A stretch of 64,000 nt of DNA from Gemmatimonadales bacterium (GCA_009838765.1 VXQX01000068.1:1-64000), one strand, 5' to 3'; numbered from the stretch's first letter, positions 54,201 to 64,000 are shown. The notes: generated by a model from the letters alone, not told the origin. A program made the numbers and translations.

Positions 54201-55969
54201 ACAACGCGCTGACGGGCGATGTCCCGCCCGAGCTCGGTCGTCTGGTCCGACTCGAGAACCTCGACCTCGGCCACAATGCCCTGACGGGTCCGATTCCGTC
54301 GGAATGGGGCGGCATGACAGCCCTCGAGACGCTCGTGTTGACGAACAATCCGGCCATGGGCGGCACCGTGCCCACCACTCTGACGGCGCTCGATCGGCTC
54401 GCGGCGCTCCTGGCCGGTCAGACCGGGCTGTGCGCGCCCGTTGAAGGTGCGATCCGCGATTGGCTGGTCACCGTGCGCACCCAGCGGATCAGTGGGTGTG
54501 CCGACGGAGCGGGAGCAAACGCGTACCTGACCCAGACGGTGCAATCGCGGCGGTTCCCGGTGCCACTGGTCGCCGGCGAAGAAGCCCTGCTCCGCGTGTT
54601 CGTGGCGTCGGAGCACGCGACGGGGGAACACACCCCCGCCATACGGGCCCGATTCTTCGTGGACGGGACGCAGACTCATGTCATGGACGTTCCGGGCAAA
54701 CCGATGCCCATCCCGACCGCGGTTGACGAGGGCGATCTGTCGAAGTCGGCCAACGCCGGGGTTCCAGGCGCGGTGGTGCAACCCGGCCTGCAAATCGTGA
54801 TCGAGATAGATCCGGATGCGACGCTCGATCCGGCGCTGGGAATCCCGAGGCGGATCCCCGACACGGGGCGCCTGCCGGTCGACGTTCGGGCGATGCCGGT
54901 TCTGGATATCACGGCTGTTCCGCTCCTCTGGTCCCAGCGCCCCGATTCGTCCGTGGTGGGGCTCGTGGCCGCGTTGGCCGCCGACCCTCGCGGCCATGAG
55001 TTGCTCAGTGGTGTGCGCACGTTGCTACCGGTCGGCGAACTGGATGTCACGGCGCACGAACCTGTCGTGGTCTCGAATAATCACTTTCTCGGGCTGACCT
55101 TCGATCTCGACGCGATTCGCGTGATGGAGGGAGGAACCGGCTACTACGTCGGTCTCATCCGAGGGCTGTCGGGAGCGGGGGGGTCGGCGCTCACGGGCGG
55201 GCGGACGAGCGTTTCCGCACCCTCCTCCTACGTCGTCGCGCATGAACTCGGCCACAACATGAGCCTTCAGCACGCGCCCTGCGGAAACCCAAGCGGCGTG
55301 GATCCATCGTTCCCCTACGCGAATGGCTCGAGCGGAGCCTGGGGGTACGACTTCACTGCGGGCACCCTCGTATCGCCGAACCGACCGGATCTGATGTCCT
55401 ACTGCCGCCCGGAGTGGATAAGCGATTATCACTTCACCAACGCCCTTCGTGACCGGCTGTTCGACGAGGGAGCACCCGCCCCGGACGCCCCGACCGCGTC
55501 GCTCCTGCTCTGGGGTGGGATGGATGGCGCGGGAGACCTGTTCCTGGAGCCGGCGTTCGTCGTCGAAGCCCCGCCCGCGCTCCCGGATTCGGCCGGCGCT
55601 TTCGCTTTGGCCGGGCGAGATGGTGATGGACGGGAACTGTTCTCGCTGAGCTTCGACATGGTGGACGGCGCCGATGGCGATGGGAGTTCCGGCTTTGCGT
55701 TCGCGCTGCCCGCGCGACCCGAGTGGGCCGACGACCTCAGCCGTATCGTGCTTTCCGGACCTTCGGGCGAAGCAAGGCTCACTTCCGCGACCGCCCGCCC
55801 CATGGCCATACTGCGCGATCCGCGGAGCGGCCGGATCCGCGGCCTCCTGCGCAACCTGCCGGCGTCCGTCGCGACGCTGGCCGATGCCCGGGAAGAGGTT
55901 GCGCCTGAGCGGGGGCTGGAGATTCTGTTCAGCCGGGGCATCCCCGATGGCGAGTCCTGGAGGCGATAG
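51263..55969 (+). CDS. BIG2-LRR-metzincin surface lipoprotein
   Basis: A 1568-residue lipoprotein from ATG 51263, preceded by GGGAGGA; lipobox LAVLSC has its Cys at residue 28. Four BIG2-like Ig domains follow (each with VSWTSGDSAVVSVDSTGLVR-like cores). Then come three blocks of plant-type leucine-rich repeats of about 24 residues (LTGSIPPELGSLKSLTGLLL), each block starting with a cap such as LYEVMGGTAWRNSDNWL. The C-terminal third is a zinc protease: HELGHNMSLQH at residues 1327-1337 and Met-turn DLMSYC near 1377. It is probably anchored outside the cell and combines target recognition with proteolysis. The phosphoesterase gene follows 45 bases on. Confidence 0.85.
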   Translation: MLKSSPARRNLGAGRAAVALGLLAVLSCGGDTTEPDPVRPPPTRPAPPAAVAVTPQAIEFTALRDTARLLAEVRDANGRVVAGAVVAWASSDTAVATIAASGLAVAAGNGSATLTASAGAASGSAAVTVAQRIAAVVVSPAADTLVKGETLRLSGEAQDANGYAVAGTTLAWASSDTTVAVVDGAGAVTGLAAGRADITAAAAGLMGSAELTVLRPAPAIVLVTPGEAELTALGDTIRLSAEVLDQIGRPLVDVDVSWTSGDSAVVSVDSTGLVRATGPGTAAVAAAAGAVSGEARLSVMQAAFSVTVSPPSRSVAPGDTARLIASATDANGHPLRGVVFDWSSSDVTIASVDGSGLVRGVSEGSATITAEAGEASGASEITVASPDRAVLGVLYEVMGGTAWRNSDNWLTDLPLGEWYGVEVDSHGRVTHLSLDDNGLTGAIPAETARLSQLRQLRLSRNGLEGSIPPELGSLAELTLLQLPYNGLTGSIPPELGSLKSLTGLLLQSTNLSGPIPPELGQLSRLTRLWLFSNSLTGSIPPALGGLASLTSLRVSGNNLTGSMPPELASLGALTQLRFEENAGLCAPGTVEFVTWLRAVSHTGPFCNEADMATLRALYDAANGANWADSEGWLDGPALGEWHGVDADSTGRVLRLDLAENGLVGSLPPMLGTLVRLTTLRIGGNALSGRPPLGLAGLSLREFHYADTELCAPAGASFQAWLNAVPSLEATGLECTALSDREILEIVYEAMHGAGWRRSGNWLTDAPLEEWYGVEVNERGRVSGLTLGYNDLAGPISPEIGELTDLVTLNLGGNWLPGRIPSALGKLVNLTRLRLSQNSLAGLIPPELGELAKLRQLWLFDNNLTGAIPPELGNMTELSVLSIANNRLTGSIPPELGLLSNLSTLGLSSNGLDGTIPRALGDLVSLSSLNLFNNRLTGAIPADLGRLSVLKRLQLSGNELDGPIPAELGDLTRVETLQLSHNALTGDVPPELGRLVRLENLDLGHNALTGPIPSEWGGMTALETLVLTNNPAMGGTVPTTLTALDRLAALLAGQTGLCAPVEGAIRDWLVTVRTQRISGCADGAGANAYLTQTVQSRRFPVPLVAGEEALLRVFVASEHATGEHTPAIRARFFVDGTQTHVMDVPGKPMPIPTAVDEGDLSKSANAGVPGAVVQPGLQIVIEIDPDATLDPALGIPRRIPDTGRLPVDVRAMPVLDITAVPLLWSQRPDSSVVGLVAALAADPRGHELLSGVRTLLPVGELDVTAHEPVVVSNNHFLGLTFDLDAIRVMEGGTGYYVGLIRGLSGAGGSALTGGRTSVSAPSSYVVAHELGHNMSLQHAPCGNPSGVDPSFPYANGSSGAWGYDFTAGTLVSPNRPDLMSYCRPEWISDYHFTNALRDRLFDEGAPAPDAPTASLLLWGGMDGAGDLFLEPAFVVEAPPALPDSAGAFALAGRDGDGRELFSLSFDMVDGADGDGSSGFAFALPARPEWADDLSRIVLSGPSGEARLTSATARPMAILRDPRSGRIRGLLRNLPASVATLADAREEVAPERGLEILFSRGIPDGESWRR

Positions 55970-56014
55970 AGCGAACCCCGAAGGCCACGGAAGATGAACG
56001 AGGAGAGCGCGCGA

Positions 56015-57523
56015 ATGCTGAACCGTCGAACGTTTCTGAGAACCGGAACCCTCGCCGCAGCCGGATGGGCGACGGCGGCGGAACGCCTCGTCGCCGCCCC
56101 GAACGATCCCCTTCCTCGGCACCCGCGCATCGGGCCCGCCGTCGGGTCCCCGGTGCGGATACAGGGCATCGTCCGGGCGGGAGGGCGCGGGCTGGGGCGC
56201 GTGGCCATCTCCGATGGACTCCGGGTCGTGGATTCCGACGCCGATGGCCGCTTCGAACTCGTGACCTCGGCGGACCGGGATTTCGTCTGGGTTCGGGTCC
56301 CGGCCGGATACGAGATCCCGCTGAACCCGTCCGGCACCGCGCGCTTCTACGAGCGCATCGACCCATCCGCGAGCGAGATGTCCGTCGCCTTCGACCTCTC
56401 GCCTCTCGATGTCTCCGACGAAAGGCACACCCTCCTCCTCCTCGGGGACATCCAGACCGAGACCGAAGAGGAGATGGGGTGGTTTCACGAACGCTCCGTC
56501 CCCGACCTCCAGCAAACCGTGCGGGAGCTGGGCGACATGCACGTCTTCGGTATCTCCGACGGCGACATCATGTACGACAACCTGGAACTGTATCCGGAGT
56601 ACGAACGCGGCGTGCAGCGGATCGGAGTTCCGTTCTTCCAGGTGATCGGGAACCACGACCTCGACATGGAGAGCCCCACCGACGAGGCCTCCTCGGACAC
56701 CTTTTCGCGCCACTTCGGACCGCGCTACTACTCGTTCGACCGGGGCGCCGTGCACTACGTGGTGCTCGACGACGTGTTCTGGCACGGGAGCGGATACCTC
56801 GGATACCTGGACGCGGACGCGCTGACCTGGCTGGCGGCGGATCTGAGTCGCGTGGAGGCGGGGTCACCAGTCATTGTGGCCACGCACATCCCGGCGCTCG
56901 GGAGCAACCATGTTCGACGCGGCCTGACCTCACCCGACCCGCCCGGCGCAATCATGAACCGCGACGCGCTGTACCGTCTGCTGGAGCCCTTCCAGGCGCA
57001 CATCCTCACCGGCCACACGCACGAGCTGGAGCACGTGTTCGAGGCGGGGACGCACGAGCACGTGGCGGGCGCGATCTGCGGCGCGTGGTGGAGCGGGCCG
57101 ATCTGCTGGGATGGAGCCCCGAACGGGTACTGCGTCTACGAGGCGGCGGGCGAGGAGATCTCGTGGCGTTACAAGTCCACGGGATTCGACGCGACGCACC
57201 AGATGCGGATCTACCCGCCGGGCGCCGACCCATCGGCACCCGGCGAGGTCGTGGCGAACGTGTGGGACTGGGACCCGGAGTGGACCGTGCGCTGGTTCGC
57301 CGACGGCGAGCCCCGGGGGCTGATGACGCGACGCAACGGACTGGATCCGCTCAGCGTCGAACTGCACACGGGAGAGGACCTTCCGCCGCGCCGATCGTGG
57401 GTCGAACCCCGCATCACGAACCACATGTTCCAGGCACCCGTCGACCCCGGGATCGCCGAAGTGCGCGTGGAGGCCGCGGACCGCTTCGGCCGCGTCTACT
57501 CCGAGGTCCTGCGCCTGTCCTAG
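56015..57523 (+). CDS. Tat-exported calcineurin-like phosphoesterase
   Basis: A 502-residue protein from ATG 56015, with GAGGAG in front; ATG 55994 would add seven residues. The twin-arginine signal is LNRRTFLRTGTLAAAG. A beta-sandwich domain (VRAGGRGLGRVAISDGLRVV) precedes the metallophosphoesterase core: LLLLGDIQTE, GISDGDIMYD, VIGNHDLDM, THIPALG and LTGHTHELEH supply the two-metal site. A C-terminal phosphoesterase-associated domain (WVEPRITNHMFQ, RFGRVYSEVLRL) ends the protein. Substrate unknown; phosphoesters or nucleotides outside the cytoplasm are expected. It follows the LRR protease gene closely. Confidence 0.88.
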   Translation: MLNRRTFLRTGTLAAAGWATAAERLVAAPNDPLPRHPRIGPAVGSPVRIQGIVRAGGRGLGRVAISDGLRVVDSDADGRFELVTSADRDFVWVRVPAGYEIPLNPSGTARFYERIDPSASEMSVAFDLSPLDVSDERHTLLLLGDIQTETEEEMGWFHERSVPDLQQTVRELGDMHVFGISDGDIMYDNLELYPEYERGVQRIGVPFFQVIGNHDLDMESPTDEASSDTFSRHFGPRYYSFDRGAVHYVVLDDVFWHGSGYLGYLDADALTWLAADLSRVEAGSPVIVATHIPALGSNHVRRGLTSPDPPGAIMNRDALYRLLEPFQAHILTGHTHELEHVFEAGTHEHVAGAICGAWWSGPICWDGAPNGYCVYEAAGEEISWRYKSTGFDATHQMRIYPPGADPSAPGEVVANVWDWDPEWTVRWFADGEPRGLMTRRNGLDPLSVELHTGEDLPPRRSWVEPRITNHMFQAPVDPGIAEVRVEAADRFGRVYSEVLRLS

Positions 57524-57557
57524 CCGTCCGGGCCGCAGCATCGGACCCGCCGGGGGC

Positions 57558-57650
57558 GTTGTAGACGTCGGACTGCGGGTTCATGTTCCGGGGACGGGAC
57601 GGCCGGAGGGTCGGCCGTCCGCACGCTGACCCGGGCCCGGAGATGTCGCC
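57558..57650 (+). promoter_or_regulatory. Duplicated leader, first copy, with hairpin
   Basis: From GTTGTAGAC at 57558 to the ATG at 57651 the sequence is alignable with 59791-59878 upstream of the paralogue. It contains GGACGGCC (57597-57604) and GGCCGTCC (57613-57620), a perfect 8-base hairpin, and ends in the same CGGAGATGTCGCCATGA context. GTTGTAGAC itself lies in the loop of a weaker hairpin (ACCCGC to GCGGGT). Confidence 0.55.
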
Positions 57651-59753
57651 ATGACCCAGCCACGCCCGCGCTTTCGTTCGTCTTCCTTCTTCCTCCCCGC
57701 CTCGACGCTGCTCCTCGCGGGGGCCTGTGCGCCGCCCCGGGTGACGATGGAGGAGGCGTGCGCCGACCCCGCCAACGAGATCGTGGCCGAGAACTGTCTC
57801 GAGGGTCATCCGCCCACGGAGTGGGACATCAACGGCTACGGCGATCCCAGTATCCAGGGGTTCGGGACCGACATCGGGATCAACCGGGGCGAGATGATCG
57901 AGTTCAAGGTCGACACGGACTCCGACGACTACCGCATCGACATCTATCGCATGGGCTACTACGGCGGCATGGGCGCGCGCCGGGTGGATTCCTTCGAACC
58001 CTCCGCAGCCCTGCCCCAGATCCAGCCGGAGTGCCTGCGAGCACCCATTCCGGTGCTGGCCGAGGGGGGCGGGCTGGAGACCTGGCCCGCGCCGCTCGTG
58101 GATTGCGGCAACTGGGCAGTGTCGGCCTCCTGGCAAGCGCCGGAGGACGCGACCTCGGGCATCTACTTCGCCCGGCTCGTGCGTGAGGATCCGATCGAGG
58201 GTTGGGTCAAGAACGATGAGTTCGAGCCCACGCCGCTCCCGCCGACCGGAATGGACTCGCTGTGGGAGGCCCAGGGCTTCCATGCCGTGATGCGGAACCC
58301 GCTGCGCGAGGCGCGCGCCAGCCACATCTACTTCGTCGTGCGGGACGACGACGGCGAGTCCGACCTGCTCTTCCAGACCTCGGATCTCAACTGGCAGGCG
58401 TACAACCGCTACGGCGGCCACAGCGTGTACGGGCGCCTGAATCCCGAGCGCCTCCGGCTGCACGGGGGACCGCCGCGCGCGCCGAAGGTGAGCTACAACC
58501 GGCCGTTCGAGACGCGGCACTACCGGGCCGTGAACATGGTCTTCAACTCCGAGTACCCGATGGTCCGCTGGCTCGAGCGGAATGGCTACGATGTGAGTTA
58601 CCTGTCCGGGGTCGACACGGACCGCCACGGCGAGGAACTGCTCGAGCACAGGGTCTTCCTCTCGGTGGGACACGACGAGTACTGGACGGGGCAGCAGCGG
58701 CGCAACGTCGAGGCGGCGCTCGCGGCTGGCGTACACCTCGGCTTCTTCGGTTCGAACGATGTTTTCTGGAAAGTGCGTTGGGAGCCGAGCATCGACGGCT
58801 CGGACCAGCCGTACCGCACCTTCGTCACGTACAAGGAGTCGCAGGACCACCGGAAGCTCGATCCGGTCGAGTGGACGGGGCTGTTCCGCGATCATCGCTC
58901 GATCAATCCGGAGGGTCCGTGGCCGGAGAACGCCCTCACGGGAACGCTGTTCACGGTGAACGCGTGGCGGAACGACCCGCTCATGGTGGACGCCGAGTTC
59001 GCCGACCTGAGGTTCTGGCGCAATACGGAGGTGGCACAGCTCCAGCCCGGCGAGCGCTACGTGTCGATCAAGGGAATCCTTGGACACGAGTGGGACTCGG
59101 ACATCGACAACGGCTTCCGTCCCCCGGGGCTGTTCCGGCTCTCCGCGACGACGATCGACAACCTGCAGTACTGCGTCCACCCGGGTCGGGGCTGCGAGAC
59201 GGGGTCGGCCACGCACAACGCGGTCCTGTACCGGCACGAGAGCGGGGCGCTCGTGTTCGACACGGGGACGCTGCAGTGGCCGTGGGGCCTCGACGCCCAC
59301 CATGACACCGAGACCGGGGTCCCGCCCGAACGGCAGAACGGCATGGACACGCGGGTCGGCGTCGATCCGAACGGCCCCGACCTCGTCCTGCAGCAGGCGA
59401 CGCTCAACGTGTTCGCGGACATGGGCGTGCAGCCCGCCACGATACAGGCGGACCTGGTTCCGGCCACCGCTTCGACGGATGACGTCCCGCCGACTTCCTC
59501 CTTCGACGCACCCTCCGGGCCCGGCGCGGAGAGCGGCCTGATGACGATCAGCGGGACAGCGTCGGATGCGGGTGGCGGTGTCGTCGCGGCGGTCGAGGTG
59601 TCGCTGGACGGCGGGATGACGTGGCGCCCGGCTCGCGGCCGCGCGAACTGGAGCTACGCGTGGGATCCGGACGTGACCGGTGGCGACGTGTCGATCCGGA
59701 GCCGCGCCGTCGACGACAGCGGCAACCTGGAGACCCCGCGGGAGGGCGGCTGA
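57651..59753 (+). CDS. Dimethylformamidase beta-subunit-like exported protein, copy A
   Basis: A 700-residue protein. A lipoprotein-like signal (FFLPASTLLLAGAC) is followed by a conserved ADPANEIVAENCLEGHPPTE start and by the large-subunit domain seen in N,N-dimethylformamidase: DYRIDIYRMGYYGGMGARRV, LFQTSDLNWQAYNRYGGHS, FNSEYPMVRWLERNGYDVSY, LSVGHDEYWTGQQRRNVEAA, FFGSNDVFWKVRWEPS. The Tyr and Glu metal ligands of the DMFase iron site are plausible in these motifs but not verified. A C-terminal Ig-like domain (TISGTASDAGGGVVAAVEVS) ends it. An amidase role is possible; many homologues are untested. Confidence 0.78.
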   Translation: MTQPRPRFRSSSFFLPASTLLLAGACAPPRVTMEEACADPANEIVAENCLEGHPPTEWDINGYGDPSIQGFGTDIGINRGEMIEFKVDTDSDDYRIDIYRMGYYGGMGARRVDSFEPSAALPQIQPECLRAPIPVLAEGGGLETWPAPLVDCGNWAVSASWQAPEDATSGIYFARLVREDPIEGWVKNDEFEPTPLPPTGMDSLWEAQGFHAVMRNPLREARASHIYFVVRDDDGESDLLFQTSDLNWQAYNRYGGHSVYGRLNPERLRLHGGPPRAPKVSYNRPFETRHYRAVNMVFNSEYPMVRWLERNGYDVSYLSGVDTDRHGEELLEHRVFLSVGHDEYWTGQQRRNVEAALAAGVHLGFFGSNDVFWKVRWEPSIDGSDQPYRTFVTYKESQDHRKLDPVEWTGLFRDHRSINPEGPWPENALTGTLFTVNAWRNDPLMVDAEFADLRFWRNTEVAQLQPGERYVSIKGILGHEWDSDIDNGFRPPGLFRLSATTIDNLQYCVHPGRGCETGSATHNAVLYRHESGALVFDTGTLQWPWGLDAHHDTETGVPPERQNGMDTRVGVDPNGPDLVLQQATLNVFADMGVQPATIQADLVPATASTDDVPPTSSFDAPSGPGAESGLMTISGTASDAGGGVVAAVEVSLDGGMTWRPARGRANWSYAWDPDVTGGDVSIRSRAVDDSGNLETPREGG

Positions 59754-59779
59754 ACCGAGCCGGTGTGAGCCGACGCGAG

Positions 59780-59814
59780 CCCCCGCCGCCGTTGTAGACT
59801 CGTGACGGCGGGGG
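59780..59814. terminator. GC-rich hairpin between the duplicated genes
   Basis: CCCCCGCCG at 59780-59788 pairs perfectly with CGGCGGGGG at 59806-59814. The loop contains GTTGTAGAC. It lies 26 bases after the copy A stop. There is no T-run, so it could terminate copy A or act in the copy B leader. Confidence 0.45.
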
Positions 59815-59878
59815 CATGTTGCGGAGACGCGACGGCCGAGGGTCGGCCGACGCCCTGCTCTGGCTCGGAGATGTCGCC
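59791..59878 (+). promoter_or_regulatory. Duplicated leader, second copy
   Basis: This matches 57558-57650: GTTGTAGAC, then GACGGCC-GAGGG-TCGGCC (an imperfect version of the first hairpin) and the CGGAGATGTCGCCATGA start context. The two GTTGTAGAC copies are 2233 bases apart and the two ATG codons 2228, so the duplication unit includes the leader. Confidence 0.55.
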
Positions 59879-62002
59879 ATGATCGCGTCCCCAACGCGCT
59901 TCCGTCCGCCCCGCGCCCCCTCCCTCTTCCTGCTCGCGCTCACCGCGAACTCCGGCTGCAGCCTGCAGGTCTCCGTGGGGGATCCGTGCACGAACCCCGC
60001 CAACGAGATCGTGGCCGAGAACTGTCTCACGGGTCACCCGCCGACGGAGTGGGACATCAACAGCTACGGCGACCCCAGCATCCAGGGGTTCGGCACCGAC
60101 ATCGCGATCGCCCAGGGCGAGACGATCGAGTTCAAGATCGACACCGACTCGGACGATTATCGAATCGACATCTACCGCATGGGTTACTACGGTGGCATGG
60201 GCGCGCGACGCGTCGATTCCTTCGACCCCGCGGCGACGCTGCCCCAGATCCAGCCGGAGTGTCTGCGCGGTCCGATCCCGGTGCTGGCCGAGGGGGGCGG
60301 CCTGGAGACGTGGCCCGCGCCGCTCGTGGATTGCGGCAACTGGGCGGTGTCGGCCTCCTGGCAGGCACCGGAGGACGCGACGTCCGGGATCTACTTCGCC
60401 CGGCTCGTGCGCGAGGATCCGATCGAGGGCTGGGTGAAGAACGACCAGTTCGAGCCCACTCCACTGCCGCCGACCGGCGAGGACTCGTTGTGGGAGGCGC
60501 CGGGTTTCCGAGCCGTGATGCGGAACCCGCTGCGTGAGGCGCGCGCCAGCCACATCTACTTCGTCGTCCGCGACGACGACGGCGAGTCCGACATGCTCTT
60601 CCAGACGTCGGACCTCACCTGGCAGGCCTACAATCGCTACGGCGGCCACAGCGTGTACGGACGCCTGAACCCTGAACGGATCCGGCTCCACGGCGGACCC
60701 CCGCGCGCGCCGAAGGTGAGCTTCAACCGACCCTTCGACACCCGGCACTACCGCGCGGTCAACAAGGTGTTCAACTCCGAATACCCGATGGTCCGCTGGC
60801 TGGAGCGCAACGGATACGACGTCAGCTATTCCTCGGGCATCGACACCGACCGCCGCGGCGAGGAACTGCTCGAGCACAAGGTTTTCCTCTCGGTGGGACA
60901 CGACGAATACTGGACGGGACAGCAGCGGCGGAACGTGGAAGCGGCGCGCGCCGCCGGTCTGCATCTCGCCTTCTTCAGTTCGAACGAGGTCTACTGGAAG
61001 GTACGCTGGGAGGCGAGCATCGACGGTTCCGGGACGCCGTACCGCACTCTCGTCACCTACAAGGACTCGCAGGACCACCGTCGTCTCGACCCTGTGGAAT
61101 GGACGGGAGAGTTCCGGGACCACCGGTCCATCAACCACGAGGGTCCGTGGCCCGAGAACGCGCTCACGGGAACGCTGTTCACCGTAAACGCATGGAGGAA
61201 CGACCCCATCATCGTCGATGCCGAGTTCGCGAACCTGAGGTTCTGGCGCAACACCGAGGTGGCGCGCCTCCGGCCCGGTGAGCGGTACGTCTCGATCAAG
61301 GGAATCCTCGGCCACGAATGGGATTCGGACATCGACAACGGGTTCAGGCCGCCCGGATTGTTCCAGGTGGCCGCGACGACGATCGACAACACGCTGTATT
61401 GCGTGCATCCGGGCCGGGATTGCGAGACGGGGTCCGCTACCCACAATGCGGTACTGTACCGGCACGAGAGCGGCGCGCTCGTGTTCGGTTCGGGCACGCT
61501 TCAGTGGTCGTGGGGGCTCGACGCGCACCACGACACGGAGACCGGCGTTCCCCCCGAGCGTCAGAACGGCGCCGATACCCGCGTTGGCGTCGACCCGCAC
61601 GGCCCGGACCGGGTGCTGCAGCAGGCGACGATGAACCTGTTCGCGGACATGGGCGTCCAGCCCGCCACGATGCAGCCGGATCTCGTGCCCGCGACCGCGT
61701 CAACGGATTTCGACGCGCCCGTATCTTCGTTCGGACCGCCCTCGGCGCCGGACGCCGAAAGCGGCATGGTCACGATCTCGGGGACGGCGTCGGATGCCGG
61801 CGGTGGCGTCGTCGCGGCCGTGGAGGTCTCACTCGATGGCGGACAGACCTGGCGCCCGGCCCGCGGCCGGACGGACTGGAGCTACGAGTACGACCCCGCC
61901 ATGGCGGGCGACGAAGTCACGATCTTGAGCCGCGCGGTGGACGACAGCGGCAACATCGAGACGTCAAGCATGGCCATTGGGGGCGACGGCGGGGGGAGCT
62001 GA
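59879..62002 (+). CDS. Dimethylformamidase beta-subunit-like exported protein, copy B
   Basis: A 707-residue paralogue of the preceding gene, from ATG 59879; the longer frame from 59816 would translate the duplicated leader. The signal is MIASPTRFRPP to LFLLALTANSGC, a lipobox. From DPCTNPANEIVAENC on, it tracks copy A almost residue by residue, including SVGHDEYWTGQQRRNVEAA, GTPYRTLVTYKDSQDH, SIKGILGHEWDSDIDNGF and the C-terminal Ig-like domain. Signal peptides and leaders differ most. The pair is a recent tandem duplication; the difference in signals may give different transport efficiency. Confidence 0.78.
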   Translation: MIASPTRFRPPRAPSLFLLALTANSGCSLQVSVGDPCTNPANEIVAENCLTGHPPTEWDINSYGDPSIQGFGTDIAIAQGETIEFKIDTDSDDYRIDIYRMGYYGGMGARRVDSFDPAATLPQIQPECLRGPIPVLAEGGGLETWPAPLVDCGNWAVSASWQAPEDATSGIYFARLVREDPIEGWVKNDQFEPTPLPPTGEDSLWEAPGFRAVMRNPLREARASHIYFVVRDDDGESDMLFQTSDLTWQAYNRYGGHSVYGRLNPERIRLHGGPPRAPKVSFNRPFDTRHYRAVNKVFNSEYPMVRWLERNGYDVSYSSGIDTDRRGEELLEHKVFLSVGHDEYWTGQQRRNVEAARAAGLHLAFFSSNEVYWKVRWEASIDGSGTPYRTLVTYKDSQDHRRLDPVEWTGEFRDHRSINHEGPWPENALTGTLFTVNAWRNDPIIVDAEFANLRFWRNTEVARLRPGERYVSIKGILGHEWDSDIDNGFRPPGLFQVAATTIDNTLYCVHPGRDCETGSATHNAVLYRHESGALVFGSGTLQWSWGLDAHHDTETGVPPERQNGADTRVGVDPHGPDRVLQQATMNLFADMGVQPATMQPDLVPATASTDFDAPVSSFGPPSAPDAESGMVTISGTASDAGGGVVAAVEVSLDGGQTWRPARGRTDWSYEYDPAMAGDEVTILSRAVDDSGNIETSSMAIGGDGGGS

Positions 62003-62075
62003 CCCTCGGTCCGCCGCGCGACCTGGAGACGCGTTCCCGCGGGAACGTCGCGGCGGGCTGCCGACATTCGGCCGG

Positions 62076-62195
62076 CTACCGGTACTCGACCTCCAGCCCC
62101 TCGACCCGGGCGAAGCTCCGCCGGTCGCGCGTGGCGACGGCATAGCCGTGGTGGACCGCGGTAGCCGCGATGGCCCCGAGCGTTCCGGAATCGGG
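62076..62195 (-). pseudogene. vapC: VapC C-terminal remnant
   Basis: Directly after the stop of the methylmalonate-semialdehyde dehydrogenase gene, the same strand reads DSGTLGAIAATAVHHGYAVA and then TRDRRSFARVEGLEVEYR before a TAG at 62076. This is the last ~37 residues of a PIN-domain toxin (d.lIAAtA..hg..laTrd...F....gl.ve). The rest of the toxin and any antitoxin are absent. It may mark a breakpoint in an older toxin-antitoxin locus. Confidence 0.65.
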
Positions 62196-63751
<1,556 letters not shown>

Positions 63752-63755
<4 letters not shown>

Positions 63756-64000
63756 TTCTCCCCCTCGCGATAGCCGAGGATCGCCTTCACCTCGAGGAAC
63801 TCCTCGAGTCCGTGTCGGCCCCACTCGCGCCCGTTGCCGGATTGCTTGTAACCGCCGAATGGCGCCCGGAAGTCCGGACGCGCGCCGTTCAGGTTGACCT
63901 GGCCCGACCGGATCCGGCGCGCGACCGACCGTCCGCGTTCGCGGTCGCCCGCCGACACGTAGCCGGCCAGACCGTAGACCGTGTCGTTGGCGATCCGAAC
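63752..64000 (-). CDS. NAD(P)-dependent aldehyde dehydrogenase, C-terminal part
   Basis: The gene enters from beyond the window's right edge. The visible 82 codons start [19 protein letters not shown] and continue with [32 protein letters not shown] and [13 protein letters not shown], the standard C-terminal oligomerisation strand of aldehyde dehydrogenases. The catalytic Cys and Glu are off the window, so the subclass is open. The TGA overlaps the mmsA GTG start. Confidence 0.9.

Noticed and set aside
59816-59878. Upstream start for copy B of the dimethylformamidase-like pair
   Set aside because: This part is the duplicated non-coding leader that also precedes copy A.

Overview
The window is a very GC-rich bacterial chromosome segment whose coding strand alternates in short operons. 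Genes often overlap by four bases (GTGA or TTGA junctions) and GTG/TTG starts are common. Lipoprotein and Tat-type signals, an outer-membrane porin, a PorV/UPF0164-type barrel and an RND pump indicate a diderm. The mix (M1 and M24 peptidases, 6-bladed propeller, DUF3500, DUF1684, GMC oxidoreductase with its small subunit, many Calx-beta, BIG2 and LRR surface proteins) resembles marine or host-associated Gemmatimonadota. That assignment is inference; no rRNA is present.

Layout. 1-9 kb: secreted or periplasmic catabolic enzymes (amidohydrolase, M1 aminopeptidase, sarcosine-oxidase-like flavoprotein, alpha/beta hydrolase lipoprotein), an HNH nuclease and a PorV-like barrel. 9-20 kb: class I aminotransferase, a vapBC pair running into a squalene/phytoene synthase, an orphan RND permease, an MpaB/Lcp-type oxygenase, a membrane-fused spermidine synthase and a beta-propeller protein. 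20-27 kb: TIGR02453 and SRPBCC proteins, a cytochrome P450 divergent from a LuxR-type regulator across a palindrome-rich region, a broken lipoprotein, a DUF3500 lipoprotein and an IS481-type remnant.

27-32 kb is the most unusual part. A large FN3/Calx-beta surface protein ends next to the IS remnant and begins about 30 bases from a recombination-site-like palindrome. A tyrosine recombinase gene is enclosed by two copies of that palindrome in inverted orientation, so it looks like a self-inverting cassette. To its right are an integrase remnant and tRNA-Ala(TGC), a classic island insertion point.

32-51 kb: a two-gene GMC dehydrogenase operon, two Fic genes that are each preceded by AT-rich arrays of short repeats spaced by multiples of about ten bases, a Tsx-like porin plus NCS2 purine permease (with an adenine deaminase further on), an AddAB-type helicase-nuclease pair and a sodium symporter. 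51-64 kb: a 1568-residue BIG2-LRR-metzincin lipoprotein, a Tat-exported phosphoesterase, a tandem pair of dimethylformamidase-like proteins with duplicated leaders, a VapC remnant, methylmalonate-semialdehyde dehydrogenase and the end of a second aldehyde dehydrogenase. Toxin-antitoxin genes and remnants (vapBC, hipA fragment, vapC tail, two fic genes) recur through the window.
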